DNA of 64,000 nucleotides, from positions 62,001 through 126,000 of the forward strand of contig NZ_BCUV01000002.1 in NCBI RefSeq assembly GCF_001591405.1. Direction: 5' to 3'. The notes under the pieces were generated by a model. That model was not told the DNA's origin. It did no database searches and saw only the letters and a list, made by a program, of their open reading frames with translations. The position numbers and the translations under genes are program-made. Origin of the DNA: Janibacter terrae NBRC 107853. Its GTDB lineage: Bacteria > Actinomycetota > Actinomycetes > Actinomycetales > Dermatophilaceae. This document shows, piece after piece, positions 26,023 through 34,410 of the stretch. Positions within the stretch are counted from its first letter, which is position 1; every line of letters begins with the position of its first letter.

Positions 26023-27140
26023 TCGCCCCCGGTGCCCTCGCGGGCGTGCGGGTCGCGGACTTCAGCCGCGTCCTCGCCGCTCCGTACGCGACCATGCTCA
26101 TGGCCGACCTCGGCGCGGAGGTGATCAAGGTCGAGCGCCCCGACGGGGGTGACGAGACGCGCGCCTGGGGTCCGCCCTGGTCCGACGACGGGGAGTCGAC
26201 GTACTTCCTCTCGGTCAACCGCAACAAGGAGTCGCGGGTGCTCGACCTGCGCTCCGAGGTCGACCGGGCGGAGGCGCTCGACCTCGTCGCCGGGTGCGAC
26301 GTCGTCGTCGAGAACTTCCGCGCCGGGACCATGGAGCGTCTCGGTCTCGGCTGGGAGGAGCTGTCCGCGAGGGACCCGGGGCTCGTCTACTGCTCGATCA
26401 CGGGGTTCGGCTCGGGGGCCGGCGCCGACCTGCCCGGCTACGACCTCGTCGCGCAGGCCGTCGGCGGGCTCATGTCGGTCACCGGCTCGCCGGAGTCCGG
26501 CCCGCTCAAGTCCGGGGTCGCGCTCGTCGACATCATCACCGGCCTGCACGCGACCATCGGCATCCTCGCCGCGCTGCGGCACCGGGAGCGCACCGGCGAG
26601 GGGCAGCGGGTCGAGGTCAACCTGCTCTCCTCGCTGCTCTCGGCGCTCGCCAACCAGGCGTCGACCCACGTCGTCACGGGAGCGGTCCCGCAGGCCATGG
26701 GCAACCTCCACCCGAGCATCGCGCCCTACGAGGTCTTCGCCACGGCCGACCGCCCCGTGGCGATCGCCGCGGCCAACGACAAGCTCTTCCGGCTCCTCGC
26801 CGAGGGCATCGGGCGGCCGGAGCTGGTCGACGACCCGCGCTTCGCGAGCAATGCCGAGCGCGTGGCCCACCGGGCCGTGCTCACGGCGGAGCTCGAGGAC
26901 GCGCTGGCCGGTCACGGCGCGGACCACTGGTTCGACCTGCTCTCGTCCAAGGGCGTGCCCTGCGGCCCGATCAACGACCTCGACCAGGCCTTCGAGCTGG
27001 CCCGTACGCTGGGCCTCGACCCGGTCCACGAGGTGCCGGGGGAGGACGGTCGGGCACCCGTGCCCACCGTGTCCCACCCGATCTCGATGTCGCGGACGCC
27101 GGCGACCTACCGCACGGCGCCACCCCCCTTCGTCCCCTGA
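26019..27140 (+). CDS. family III CoA-transferase (probable succinyl-CoA:glutarate CoA-transferase)
   Basis: A 373-residue CaiB/BaiF protein: LAGVRVADFSRVLAAPYATMLMADLGAEVIKVE at the N-terminus (only the family fold is inferred from it), and the catalytic Asp in LPGYDLVAQAVGGLMS around residue 145. Directly follows gcdH with a 4-base overlap, the arrangement seen for human SUGCT-type enzymes and bacterial glutarate users. It would activate imported glutarate with CoA from succinyl-CoA. The specific CoA donor is inferred. Confidence 0.8.
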   Translation: MIAPGALAGVRVADFSRVLAAPYATMLMADLGAEVIKVERPDGGDETRAWGPPWSDDGESTYFLSVNRNKESRVLDLRSEVDRAEALDLVAGCDVVVENFRAGTMERLGLGWEELSARDPGLVYCSITGFGSGAGADLPGYDLVAQAVGGLMSVTGSPESGPLKSGVALVDIITGLHATIGILAALRHRERTGEGQRVEVNLLSSLLSALANQASTHVVTGAVPQAMGNLHPSIAPYEVFATADRPVAIAAANDKLFRLLAEGIGRPELVDDPRFASNAERVAHRAVLTAELEDALAGHGADHWFDLLSSKGVPCGPINDLDQAFELARTLGLDPVHEVPGEDGRAPVPTVSHPISMSRTPATYRTAPPPFVP

Positions 27141-27152
27141 GGAGACCCGACC

Positions 27153-28367
27153 ATGACCCTGCGCGTGGCCGTCATCGGCGGCGGCATCATCGGTACGGCC
27201 GTGGCGCGCCTGCTCGCCCGCGAGCACGGCGCCACGGTGACCCTGCTCGACAAGGAGGGGCACCTCGCAGCCCACCAGACCGGGCACAACAGCGGGGTCG
27301 TCCACGCGGGCCTGTACTACGAGCCCGGCAGCCTCAAGGCGACGTTGTGCCGCAGGGGTGTCGGGCTGCTGCGGGAGTTCGTCGACGAGCACGACATCGC
27401 CTACGACGAGTGCGGCAAGGTCGTCGTCGCGCTCGACGAGGTCCAGGCCGGGCGCCTCGACGCGCTCCACGCCCGCGCAGTCGCCAACGGCGTGCCCGGG
27501 GCGCGGCTCGTCGACGGCGACGGTCTGCGCGAGATCGAGCCCGGCGCCACGGGGGTGCGCGCCCTGCACTCGCCCACGACGGCGATCGTCGACTACCCGG
27601 CCGTGACGCGGGCGCTCGGCGCGCAGCTCACGGACGCCGGGGGAGAGGTGCGGCTCGGCCACGAGGTGACCGGCCTCGTCGACCGCGGCACCGGGGTGCG
27701 GGTCGAGACGGTGACGAAGGGGGCAGCCGACGGCGCCGAGTACGACCTCGTCATCGCGTGCGGCGGTCTGCAGAGCGACCGGCTCGCCGCGATGCTCGGC
27801 GAGTCCCGCAGCCCGCGGATCGTGCCCTTCTACGGGGACTACTTCGTGCTGCCGCGCGAGCAGCGCGCGGCTGTGCGGGGGATGGTCTACCCGGTGCCGG
27901 ACCCGCGCTACCCCTTCCTCGGCGTGCACGTCACTCCGCGCGTCGACGGTGTGCTGACGCTCGGCCCCAATGCCTTCCTCTCGCTCGGGCGCGAGTCCTA
28001 CGGGCGGCGCGCGCCGGTGCCCGCGGACGTCCTCGACGTCGTGGGGTTCTCGGGGTTCTGGCGCTTCGCCGCGGCGAACCTGCCTGCGGCAGTGCGGGAG
28101 TCGCGCACCGCGCTCAGCTCGCGACAGTTCGTCGCCGAGGCGCGCAAGTACGTGCCCGGGCTCGACACCTCGGGTGCCGTCCGCGGCACGAGGGGTGTGC
28201 GTGCGCAGGCGATGGGCGAGGACGGACACCTCGTCGACGACTTCGTCATCACCGGGACCGACCGGGTCGTCCTCGTGCGCAACGCGCCCTCGCCCGGCGC
28301 GACCTCGGCGCTCGCGATCGCCGAGCACGTCGTGGCCGAGGCCATGGCCCGTCGCTCGGGGCGCTGA
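27153..28367 (+). CDS. lhgO: L-2-hydroxyglutarate oxidase/dehydrogenase
   Basis: A 404-residue FAD protein of the DAO superfamily: FAD motif VIGGGIIGTAVARLL at residue 6, the LhgO-typical HNSGVVHAGLYYEPGSLKA segment and GVRAQAMGEDGHLVDDF near the C-terminus. It oxidises L-2-hydroxyglutarate to 2-oxoglutarate. Together with GcdH and the CoA-transferase it gives two entries for C5 dicarboxylates into central metabolism. No glutarate hydroxylase (CsiD/GlaH) is present nearby, so L-2-hydroxyglutarate is probably imported or made elsewhere. Ends 6 bases before the convergent secreted-protein gene. Confidence 0.9.
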   Translation: MTLRVAVIGGGIIGTAVARLLAREHGATVTLLDKEGHLAAHQTGHNSGVVHAGLYYEPGSLKATLCRRGVGLLREFVDEHDIAYDECGKVVVALDEVQAGRLDALHARAVANGVPGARLVDGDGLREIEPGATGVRALHSPTTAIVDYPAVTRALGAQLTDAGGEVRLGHEVTGLVDRGTGVRVETVTKGAADGAEYDLVIACGGLQSDRLAAMLGESRSPRIVPFYGDYFVLPREQRAAVRGMVYPVPDPRYPFLGVHVTPRVDGVLTLGPNAFLSLGRESYGRRAPVPADVLDVVGFSGFWRFAAANLPAAVRESRTALSSRQFVAEARKYVPGLDTSGAVRGTRGVRAQAMGEDGHLVDDFVITGTDRVVLVRNAPSPGATSALAIAEHVVAEAMARRSGR

Positions 28368-28373
28368 GGACGG

Positions 28374-29222
28374 TCAGTAGGTCCGGTGGCGCCAGGAGCC
28401 GATCCGACCGCCGCTGAACGATGCCCTCGCGTCGGTGCGGTCGGGGTCGTAGTAGCCGTAGACCCCTCCGATCCGCGTCACCCCCAGGTACGCGCCCGCC
28501 CGCGGTCGTTCGATGCAGCGCCCTGACGCGAAGGTCACGAAGTTCTGGTAGCCGGTGCGGCGCAGGGTCGTGCGCGTCACCGTCGCCGTGCTGTCCCGGC
28601 GGACCTTGACCTGGAGGAGCTCTCCCTTCGTCGTCGTCGCGATGACCGTGTCGGCCCAGGGCGTGCTGCGGTCCAGGCTCATCGTCTTGACGTCGGCGAG
28701 GGTCGACCACCTGATGACCCGGCCCCTGACAGGGGCACCTCCGGGAGCGATCTCGTAGCGGACCAGGTGCCGCCCGGCGAGGCGGTAGTAGTACGTCCGG
28801 CTCGCGGTGAGGGCACGGGTGCTCGACCAGTCGCCCGGGACCCGTCGCATCGCGTAGCGGCCGGTGTCGTCCTGGTCGCTGAGCCACTGGGTCCACACGA
28901 AGACGCGACCTCGGTCGTCGACGGCGAGCTGCTTGGTCGTCGTGCCGTCGCCGGTCCACGTCGCCGAGGACTGCGCGACATGCCGGGGCCAGACGGACAG
29001 CGGTCGTTGCTCGATGTCCCACGTGCGCAGGTAGCCGGAGCGCATGACCACCCTGTAGAGGCGTCCGGCGGAGCTGACGGAGTAGGACCTCGCCGCGCAG
29101 TTGACCGGGATCCCGTGCGGGGGTTCGGTGGCCGGCGCAGCGGCCCCGGCGAGGGCCGGCCCGGGTCCGAGAGCGGTCGTCGCGATGGCTGCGGCGAGGG
29201 TGGCGAGGCGTCGACCGATCAT
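28374..29222 (-). CDS. secreted protein of unknown function
   Basis: 282 residues with a signal peptide (MIGRRLATLAAAIATTALGPG, cleavage after the ALA near residue 25). The mature part is rich in Arg, Thr, Tyr and Trp and has several short repeats around aromatic residues (YYYRLAGRHL, GVYGYYDPD), suggestive of a beta-propeller or tachylectin-like fold. Two Cys residues could form a disulfide. No family recognised. It lies between the glutarate operon and ku on the opposite strand. Confidence 0.6.
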   Translation of the reverse strand: MIGRRLATLAAAIATTALGPGPALAGAAAPATEPPHGIPVNCAARSYSVSSAGRLYRVVMRSGYLRTWDIEQRPLSVWPRHVAQSSATWTGDGTTTKQLAVDDRGRVFVWTQWLSDQDDTGRYAMRRVPGDWSSTRALTASRTYYYRLAGRHLVRYEIAPGGAPVRGRVIRWSTLADVKTMSLDRSTPWADTVIATTTKGELLQVKVRRDSTATVTRTTLRRTGYQNFVTFASGRCIERPRAGAYLGVTRIGGVYGYYDPDRTDARASFSGGRIGSWRHRTY

Positions 29223-29352
29223 GGTGTCCTCCGTGCACGAGGGGGTGCGCCCGACGAGCGTGTGACGACGCTACTCCCGGCGCCGCGAGACCGCCAGACC
29301 CGTCGGCGGTCTCGACCGTGACGTCGTCGACCCGAACGGGCATGCTGGACCC

Positions 29353-30294
29353 ATGCGTGCAATCTGGAAGGGTGCCGTCTCCTTCGGCCTGGTCAACGTC
29401 CCGGTCCGCCTGTACTCGGCGACGGAGAACCACGACGTCCAGTTCCGGCAGGTGCACCGCACCGACGGCGGCCGGATCAAGTACAAGCGGTTCTGCACCA
29501 AGGACGGCGAAGAGGTCGCCTACGACGACATCGCCAAGGGCTACGAGACCGAGGACGGCGCGATGATCGTCCTCACGGACGAGGACATGGCCGAGCTGCC
29601 GACGCGCTCCAGCAAGGAGATCAGCGTCGAGAAGTTCGTCCCCGAGGACCAAATCGACCCGATGCTCCTCGACAAGAGCTACTACCTCGAGCCGGACAAG
29701 GCCGCGACCAAGCCCTACGTCCTGCTCCGCGAGGCCCTCGAGGCGCAGGGGCGCATGGCGATCGTCACCGTCTCGATCCGCACGCGCATGACGATGGCGG
29801 TGCTGCGCGTGCGCGAGGGTGTCATCGTCATGCAGACGATGCTGTGGCCCGACGAGATCCGGGCGGCGGACTTCGCCGACATCGAGGACCAGGACCTCTC
29901 CGAGCGCGAGATGTCGATGGCGCGCATGCTCATCGACGAGCTCGCCGGCGACTACGACCCCGACGAGTACGAGGACGACTACGCGCAGGCCGTCGAGGCC
30001 CTCGTCCGCGCCAAGGTCGAAGGGGGAGAGGTCCAGGCGGTCGAGGAGGACGAGGAGGAGTCCGGCGAGGTCGTCGACCTGCTGGCCGCGCTCGCCCGCT
30101 CGGTCGAGAAGGCCAAGGCCTCGCGTGGCGAGGCACCCGCCCCGGCGAAGGCGAGCGCGAAGAAGGCCCCGGCCAAGAAGGCGGTGGCGAAGTCCACGAC
30201 GAAGAAGACGGCGGCCAAGAAGACCGCGGCCAAGCAGGCCGCGGCCACGAAGTCGACCGCGAAGAAGTCTGCCGCGAAGAAGAAGGCGAGTTGA
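29353..30294 (+). CDS. ku: Ku DNA end-binding protein (NHEJ)
   Basis: A 313-residue bacterial Ku homodimer subunit: opening RAIWKGAVSFGLVNVPVRLY, then FRQVHRTDGGRIKYKRFC, and the bridge region ending near residue 215. An acidic linker (about 225-240, EEDEEES) precedes a Lys/Ala-rich tail (about 255-313, repeated AAKK/TAKK units) that in other actinobacteria extends DNA binding. CATGCT lies 6 nt before the ATG. It acts with the LigD polymerase and ligase proteins encoded at 16.7-18.5 kb. Confidence 0.95.
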   Translation: MRAIWKGAVSFGLVNVPVRLYSATENHDVQFRQVHRTDGGRIKYKRFCTKDGEEVAYDDIAKGYETEDGAMIVLTDEDMAELPTRSSKEISVEKFVPEDQIDPMLLDKSYYLEPDKAATKPYVLLREALEAQGRMAIVTVSIRTRMTMAVLRVREGVIVMQTMLWPDEIRAADFADIEDQDLSEREMSMARMLIDELAGDYDPDEYEDDYAQAVEALVRAKVEGGEVQAVEEDEEESGEVVDLLAALARSVEKAKASRGEAPAPAKASAKKAPAKKAVAKSTTKKTAAKKTAAKQAAATKSTAKKSAAKKKAS

Positions 30295-30306
30295 GCCCCC
30301 TTCGCC

Positions 30307-31131
30307 ATGCCTGAAGGCCACACGCTCCACCGCATCGCCCGCGACCTGCACGCCACCTTTGCCGGCCAGGTCGTCGAGGTGACCTCCCCGCAGGGCCGGT
30401 TCGCCGCGGGCGCAGCGCTGCTCACCGGCCACGAGCTCCTCGAGGCCCGCGCCCACGGCAAGCACCTCTTCGTCGAGCTCGAGGGTGAGCGGGTGCTGCA
30501 CGTGCACCTGGGGCTCATCGGGACCTTCACCATCGACGCCGCCGCGTACGTCGGCGAGCGCCCGGTCATCGGCCAGGTGCGCTGCCGCATCGCGACCGAA
30601 GAGCACGTCGCCGACCTGCGCGGCCCGATGACGTGCGCGGTCATCACCCCGGAGCAGGAGGACGCCGTCCACGCCAAGCTCGGCCCGGACCCTCTGCGGG
30701 ACACCGACGGTGGGCTCGCCTGGGAGCGGATCCACCGCTCCCGCAAGTCGATCGCCGCGCTCCTGATGGAGCAGGACGTGCTCGCCGGCGTGGGCAACGT
30801 CTACCGCTGCGAGGTGCTCTTCCGGCACCGGATCAACCCGATGACGCCGGGGGAGCGACTCAAGCGCGCGTCGTGGGAGCTCGTCTGGGCGGACCTGCGC
30901 CGCCTGCTCCCGCTCGGCGTCGCGACGAGCCGCATCGTCACCGTCGACGACCAGGTCGAGGAGGTCGAGTCCGCCCTGGCGAAGGGGGAGGACGTGCACC
31001 TGACCGAGCGGACGAGCTATGTCTACAAGCGCACCGACCAGGCGTGCGTCGTGTGCGGGTCGACCGTGCGTGCCAAGGACATCGCGGGCCGCACGCTCTA
31101 CTGGTGCGGCAACTGCCAGCGGCGCAGCTGA
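30307..31131 (+). CDS. nei: Fpg/Nei-family DNA glycosylase (endonuclease VIII type)
   Basis: A 274-residue base-excision enzyme for oxidised pyrimidines. Pro2 and Glu3 (MPEGHT, the Nei rather than Fpg opening) are the catalytic residues, the H2TH region contains VLAGVGNVYRCE, and a Cys4 zinc finger closes the protein (CVVC ... CGNC). It follows ku by 12 bases. The final 33 bases are duplicated 19 kb downstream at 50135-50167, so this gene end appears to be the insertion site of the catabolic island. Confidence 0.92.
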   Translation: MPEGHTLHRIARDLHATFAGQVVEVTSPQGRFAAGAALLTGHELLEARAHGKHLFVELEGERVLHVHLGLIGTFTIDAAAYVGERPVIGQVRCRIATEEHVADLRGPMTCAVITPEQEDAVHAKLGPDPLRDTDGGLAWERIHRSRKSIAALLMEQDVLAGVGNVYRCEVLFRHRINPMTPGERLKRASWELVWADLRRLLPLGVATSRIVTVDDQVEEVESALAKGEDVHLTERTSYVYKRTDQACVVCGSTVRAKDIAGRTLYWCGNCQRRS

Positions 31132-31132
31132 T
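31100..31132 (+). repeat. left copy of island-flanking direct repeat (3' end of nei)
   Basis: 33 bp matching 50135-50167 at 31 positions; the two differences are transitions at repeat positions 6 and 23. It covers the last codons and stop of nei. Interpreted as attL-like. Confidence 0.8.
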
Positions 31133-31204
31133 CCACGCGCGCCGGCGAGCCGGAACGGCAAGGGTCGGCTTGGTCCACATCCCGGACCCATTCCTGACCG
31201 TCTC

Positions 31205-31233
31205 TTGACACTTCGTGATCCACGTCGCATCCT
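31205..31233 (+). promoter_or_regulatory. promoter of the Rieske dioxygenase operon
   Basis: A perfect -35 TTGACA at 31205-31210 and a weak -10 CATCCT at 31228-31233 with 17-bp spacing. The operator at 31243 begins 9 bp after the -10, over the expected start site. Confidence 0.5.
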
Positions 31234-31242
31234 CTACCAAAG

Positions 31243-31264
31243 TGTATGCAAAGGTGCGTGCACA
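31243..31264 (+). promoter_or_regulatory. operator A: tandem TGTATGCAAAG element
   Basis: TGTATGCAAAG at 31243-31253 followed by a second, weaker TGCA-containing unit 12 bp later. The same element is found at 36589 and 45641. Position just after the -10 suggests repression by blocking transcription, probably by the GntR protein encoded at 40704. Confidence 0.55.
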
Positions 31265-31281
31265 TGGAGAAAGGTCCTCAG

Positions 31282-32409
31282 ATGGGTGTTGCCCCCGGGG
31301 AGCCGCAGGCCGATGTCCTGCCGCTGTCCGTGCGTCAGCTGGAGCTGTCCGGTTCGGACGACCCACGCGTCATCGACGACCAACGTCACGACGACTACGC
31401 CAACCACGTCGTTCCCATCACGATGCGTCTGGGCAAGTGGCAGCTGGCCATGTCCTTCTGGTCGCTGCTCTCCGCCATGGTCTGGCTCTTCTACGGAGCC
31501 CTGGCCTCCAGCCTCTTCGGCAGCGTCAACGCGATCATCGCGATGGTGCTCGCCGTGGTCACCTACTCGGTCGGCACCGCGGTCTTCTCCCCGGTGCTCA
31601 ACGAGGACCGCAGCTTCCCGCTCGAGCTCACCCGGCGACCGCGCGAGGTGGCCGTCGTCGGCGGTGGTGTGGCCGGCATGCGCAGCGCAGCCCTGCTGCA
31701 CGACCGCGGTCACCGGGTCACGCTCTTCGAGCCCGAGGGCCTCGGGGGCGTCCTGCGCTTCACCCGCCACTGGGAGAGCAAGGTCGACCTGCGGGCGCTT
31801 GTCGACCACCTCGAGCACGAGGTGGTCCGTCGGGGCATCCCGGTGGTTACCCAGCGCGCCGGCGTCGACGAGCTCGAGAGCTTCGAGACCGTCGTGCTGG
31901 CGACCGGGGCGCAGGACCGGGAGGCCGGTCCGGAGGTCGCGCCGGGGGTCACGACGACGACCCCGGCCAGCGTGCGGCCCGAGGACGTCGGGTCCTCCGT
32001 GGTGGTCGTCGGCGGCGGGTTCCAGGGCTGCGAGTGCGCGCTGCGCATCGCCCGCGAGCTGCCAGGTGCGTCGGTGACGCTCGTCGAGCAGGGCGACGCG
32101 CTCCAGCAGGGCGACGAGGTCTTCACCGACCTCATGGCGCTGCCCCGACTCCTGGTCGAGGCGGGGGTCGACGTGCGCACCGGCACGCGGGCGACCGTGG
32201 TCACGGCCACCGGCGTCGAGCTCGCCGCCGGCAGCACCCTCACCGCTGACACCGTCGTCCTGGCGCTCGGTCGACGACGCGCGGACAACCCCCTTCGTCC
32301 CGTCCTCGAGGACCGCGGCCAGCAGGTCGTCGTCGTCGGGTCCGCGGACCGACCCGGCCGCGTCTTCGACGCCATCCACACCGCCTTCTTCGCGGGGAGG
32401 CAGCTGTGA
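31282..32409 (+). CDS. chimeric ORF: transporter N-terminus fused to FadH/OYE-type FAD/NAD(P) domain
   Basis: About 375 residues. Residues 1 to about 100 look like the start of an NCS1/cytosine-permease-type transporter (DDYANHVVPITMRLGKW, then two membrane spans). From about residue 115 the protein is the flavin/nucleotide-binding half of 2,4-dienoyl-CoA reductase or Old Yellow enzyme relatives: EVAVVGGGVAGMRSAALL, then SVVVVGGGFQGCECALRI for NAD(P)H. The TIM-barrel half of such reductases and the rest of the permease are absent. This is best read as an in-frame deletion fusion. ATG 31282 follows GAAAGG; ATG 31264 overlaps the operator. It may still work as a reductase or be a relic. Confidence 0.6.
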   Translation: MGVAPGEPQADVLPLSVRQLELSGSDDPRVIDDQRHDDYANHVVPITMRLGKWQLAMSFWSLLSAMVWLFYGALASSLFGSVNAIIAMVLAVVTYSVGTAVFSPVLNEDRSFPLELTRRPREVAVVGGGVAGMRSAALLHDRGHRVTLFEPEGLGGVLRFTRHWESKVDLRALVDHLEHEVVRRGIPVVTQRAGVDELESFETVVLATGAQDREAGPEVAPGVTTTTPASVRPEDVGSSVVVVGGGFQGCECALRIARELPGASVTLVEQGDALQQGDEVFTDLMALPRLLVEAGVDVRTGTRATVVTATGVELAAGSTLTADTVVLALGRRRADNPLRPVLEDRGQQVVVVGSADRPGRVFDAIHTAFFAGRQL

Positions 32410-32450
32410 CCGCCCCCGCCCTGACCTCCCCACCCCGAGAGAGAGCCGAG

Positions 32451-32975
32451 ATGACCACCCGCCCCCTGAGCATCACCAGTCCCGAGCACGCCGCCGCGGT
32501 CGACTTCCTCATGTACGAGGCCGAGCTGCTCGATGACCTCCAGGAACGTCGCTGGCTCGTCGAGATGGTCAGCCGTGACGTCGTCTACCAGCTCCCCCTG
32601 CGGCAGACCGTCGAGCGGTCGCGCGGCAACGGCGTCGCGGAAGGCATGTACCACCTCAACGAGGACTACGGGTCGCTGGGCTCGAAGGTCAAGCGCAACG
32701 AGACCGCCTACGCGTGGGCCGAGGACCCGCCCTCCCGGGTGCGCCACTTCGTGACGAATGTCCGCGTGCGGCCCGGCGAGCGGGACGGTGACCTCGACGT
32801 GCGGTCCAACGTCCTCATCTACCGCACCCGCCAGGACCAGACGACCCCACAGCTGCTCGCCGGCGAGCGGCACGACCTCCTGCGGGACGAAGGGGAGGGC
32901 CTGCGCCTGCTGAAGCGCTCCACCGTCCTCGACCTGACCGTGATCGGCACCCACAACCTGTCGATCTTCTTCTGA
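32451..32975 (+). CDS. aromatic-ring-hydroxylating dioxygenase beta subunit
   Basis: 174 residues of the small, cone-fold structural subunit of Rieske dioxygenases. Family features: EAELLDDLQERRWLVEMVSRDVVYQLPLR-type opening (W-L form) and VRHFVTNVRV in the middle, ending LSIFF. ATG 32451 follows GAGAGAG; the frame is also open from GTG 32406, which overlaps the previous stop. It partners the alpha subunit encoded 31 bases downstream. The beta-before-alpha gene order is the reverse of most biphenyl-type operons. Confidence 0.85.
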   Translation: MTTRPLSITSPEHAAAVDFLMYEAELLDDLQERRWLVEMVSRDVVYQLPLRQTVERSRGNGVAEGMYHLNEDYGSLGSKVKRNETAYAWAEDPPSRVRHFVTNVRVRPGERDGDLDVRSNVLIYRTRQDQTTPQLLAGERHDLLRDEGEGLRLLKRSTVLDLTVIGTHNLSIFF

Positions 32976-33006
32976 CCCGCGCCGGACGAGAGAAAAGAGA
33001 ACTGTC

Positions 33007-34410
33007 ATGACCCAGGACACCAACGAGCCTGTCCGCGTGCGGCCTCCGCTCACGAACCGGGCCACCGAGCTCCTCGACCAGCTCGACGCCAACCTGCCCG
33101 AGGGCTACGTGCCCGCGTCGATCTTCGGCGACCCGGGGATCTATCAGGCGGAGCTGCGCCGGATCTTCGGCCGCGCCTGGGTCTTCCTGGCACACGAGTC
33201 CGAGATCGCCGCGAACGGTGACTACGTCGTCCGTGCCATCGGTGAGGACAACTTCATCGTCTCGCGCGACGAGCAGGGCGAGATCAACGTGCTGCTCGAC
33301 GCCTGCCGGCACCGCGGGGTGCAGGTCTGCCGCTCCGACGCGGGCAACTCGAGCCACTTCCGGTGCCCGTACCACGGTTGGACCTACGCCTCCGACGGCA
33401 AGCTCATCGGTGCGCCGCTGTGGAAGCACGCGCTCGAGGGCATGGACAAGGAGGCCAACGGACTGCTCAAGGCACCCAAGGTCGAGAGCTTCCTCGGTCT
33501 CGTCTTCGCCAGCCTCGACGACACCGCGCCACCACTGAAGGAGTACCTCGGCGGCATGGGCTGGTACCTGTCGCTCCTCTTCGGTCTGGACGAGGACGGG
33601 GTCGAGGTGCTCGGCCCGCCGCAGCGGTTCGTCGTCGAGGCCAACTGGAAGTCCGGCGCGGACAACTTCTCCGGCGACGACTACCACCTCGGCACCCTCC
33701 ACCGCTCGGTGTGGGACATCGGCGCCTTCCCGGTGGCCTTCCAGGACAACATGATGGGGTACCACGTCCAGGCGGCGCCCGGTCACTCCCTGTCCTTCTC
33801 GATGGCCGAGGACCCGGACGAGCCCGGACCCAACTTCTTCGGGTTCCCCGAGTCGCTGGCCGAGCACTTCGACACGACCAACATCTCCGAGCACCAGCTG
33901 GAGATCGCTCGGCGAGCGCGGGTCTTCGTCGGCAACGTCTTCCCGAACTTCTCCGTGCTGGCCCTGCCGATGAGCGAGGACGGCGAGAAGCACGCGCCCA
34001 CCGGCATCCTCACGATGCGCACCTGGCAGCCGAAGGGGCCGGGCAAGATCGAGATCTGGAACTGGTTCCTCGCCTACAAGAACCTCAGCGACGAGCAGAA
34101 GGAGCGCACGTACAAGGCGGGCCTGGGCACCTTCTCCGTCGGTGGTTCCTTCGAGATGGACGACACCGAGCCGTGGATCACCGTGGGTCGCACGGGCCGC
34201 TCGGTGGCCGCGGAGCTCATGGACCTGCAGCTCAACTACAAGATGGGCCTGCCTGGCGTCGGCATCGCCCGCGAGGTCGACGACTGGCCCGGGCCCGGCA
34301 AGGCCTACTGGTCGCGCTACGAGGAGGGCGTCCAGCGCAACCTCTACCGCTACTACTCCGCGCTGATGCGTGCCGAGGACGGGGAGTGGCCCGTCACCCC
34401 GCTGGAGTGA
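33007..34410 (+). CDS. aromatic-ring-hydroxylating dioxygenase alpha subunit (Rieske)
   Basis: 467 residues, catalytic subunit that adds both atoms of O2 to an aromatic ring, giving a cis-dihydrodiol. The Rieske [2Fe-2S] motif is C100-x-H102-x17-C120-x2-H123. Mononuclear iron ligands fit D224-x2-H227-x4-H232 in GDDYHLGTLH. Electrons would come from the ferredoxin (36358) and NuoF-like reductase (35057) in the same operon. Ring substrate cannot be read from sequence; the two BphB-like dehydrogenases in the island suggest a cis-diol product. Confidence 0.92.
   Translation: MTQDTNEPVRVRPPLTNRATELLDQLDANLPEGYVPASIFGDPGIYQAELRRIFGRAWVFLAHESEIAANGDYVVRAIGEDNFIVSRDEQGEINVLLDACRHRGVQVCRSDAGNSSHFRCPYHGWTYASDGKLIGAPLWKHALEGMDKEANGLLKAPKVESFLGLVFASLDDTAPPLKEYLGGMGWYLSLLFGLDEDGVEVLGPPQRFVVEANWKSGADNFSGDDYHLGTLHRSVWDIGAFPVAFQDNMMGYHVQAAPGHSLSFSMAEDPDEPGPNFFGFPESLAEHFDTTNISEHQLEIARRARVFVGNVFPNFSVLALPMSEDGEKHAPTGILTMRTWQPKGPGKIEIWNWFLAYKNLSDEQKERTYKAGLGTFSVGGSFEMDDTEPWITVGRTGRSVAAELMDLQLNYKMGLPGVGIAREVDDWPGPGKAYWSRYEEGVQRNLYRYYSALMRAEDGEWPVTPLE

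Noticed and set aside
31133-31240. A tRNA gene as the island insertion site
   Set aside because: No cloverleaf-like sequence was seen at either border; the repeated sequence is the end of nei.
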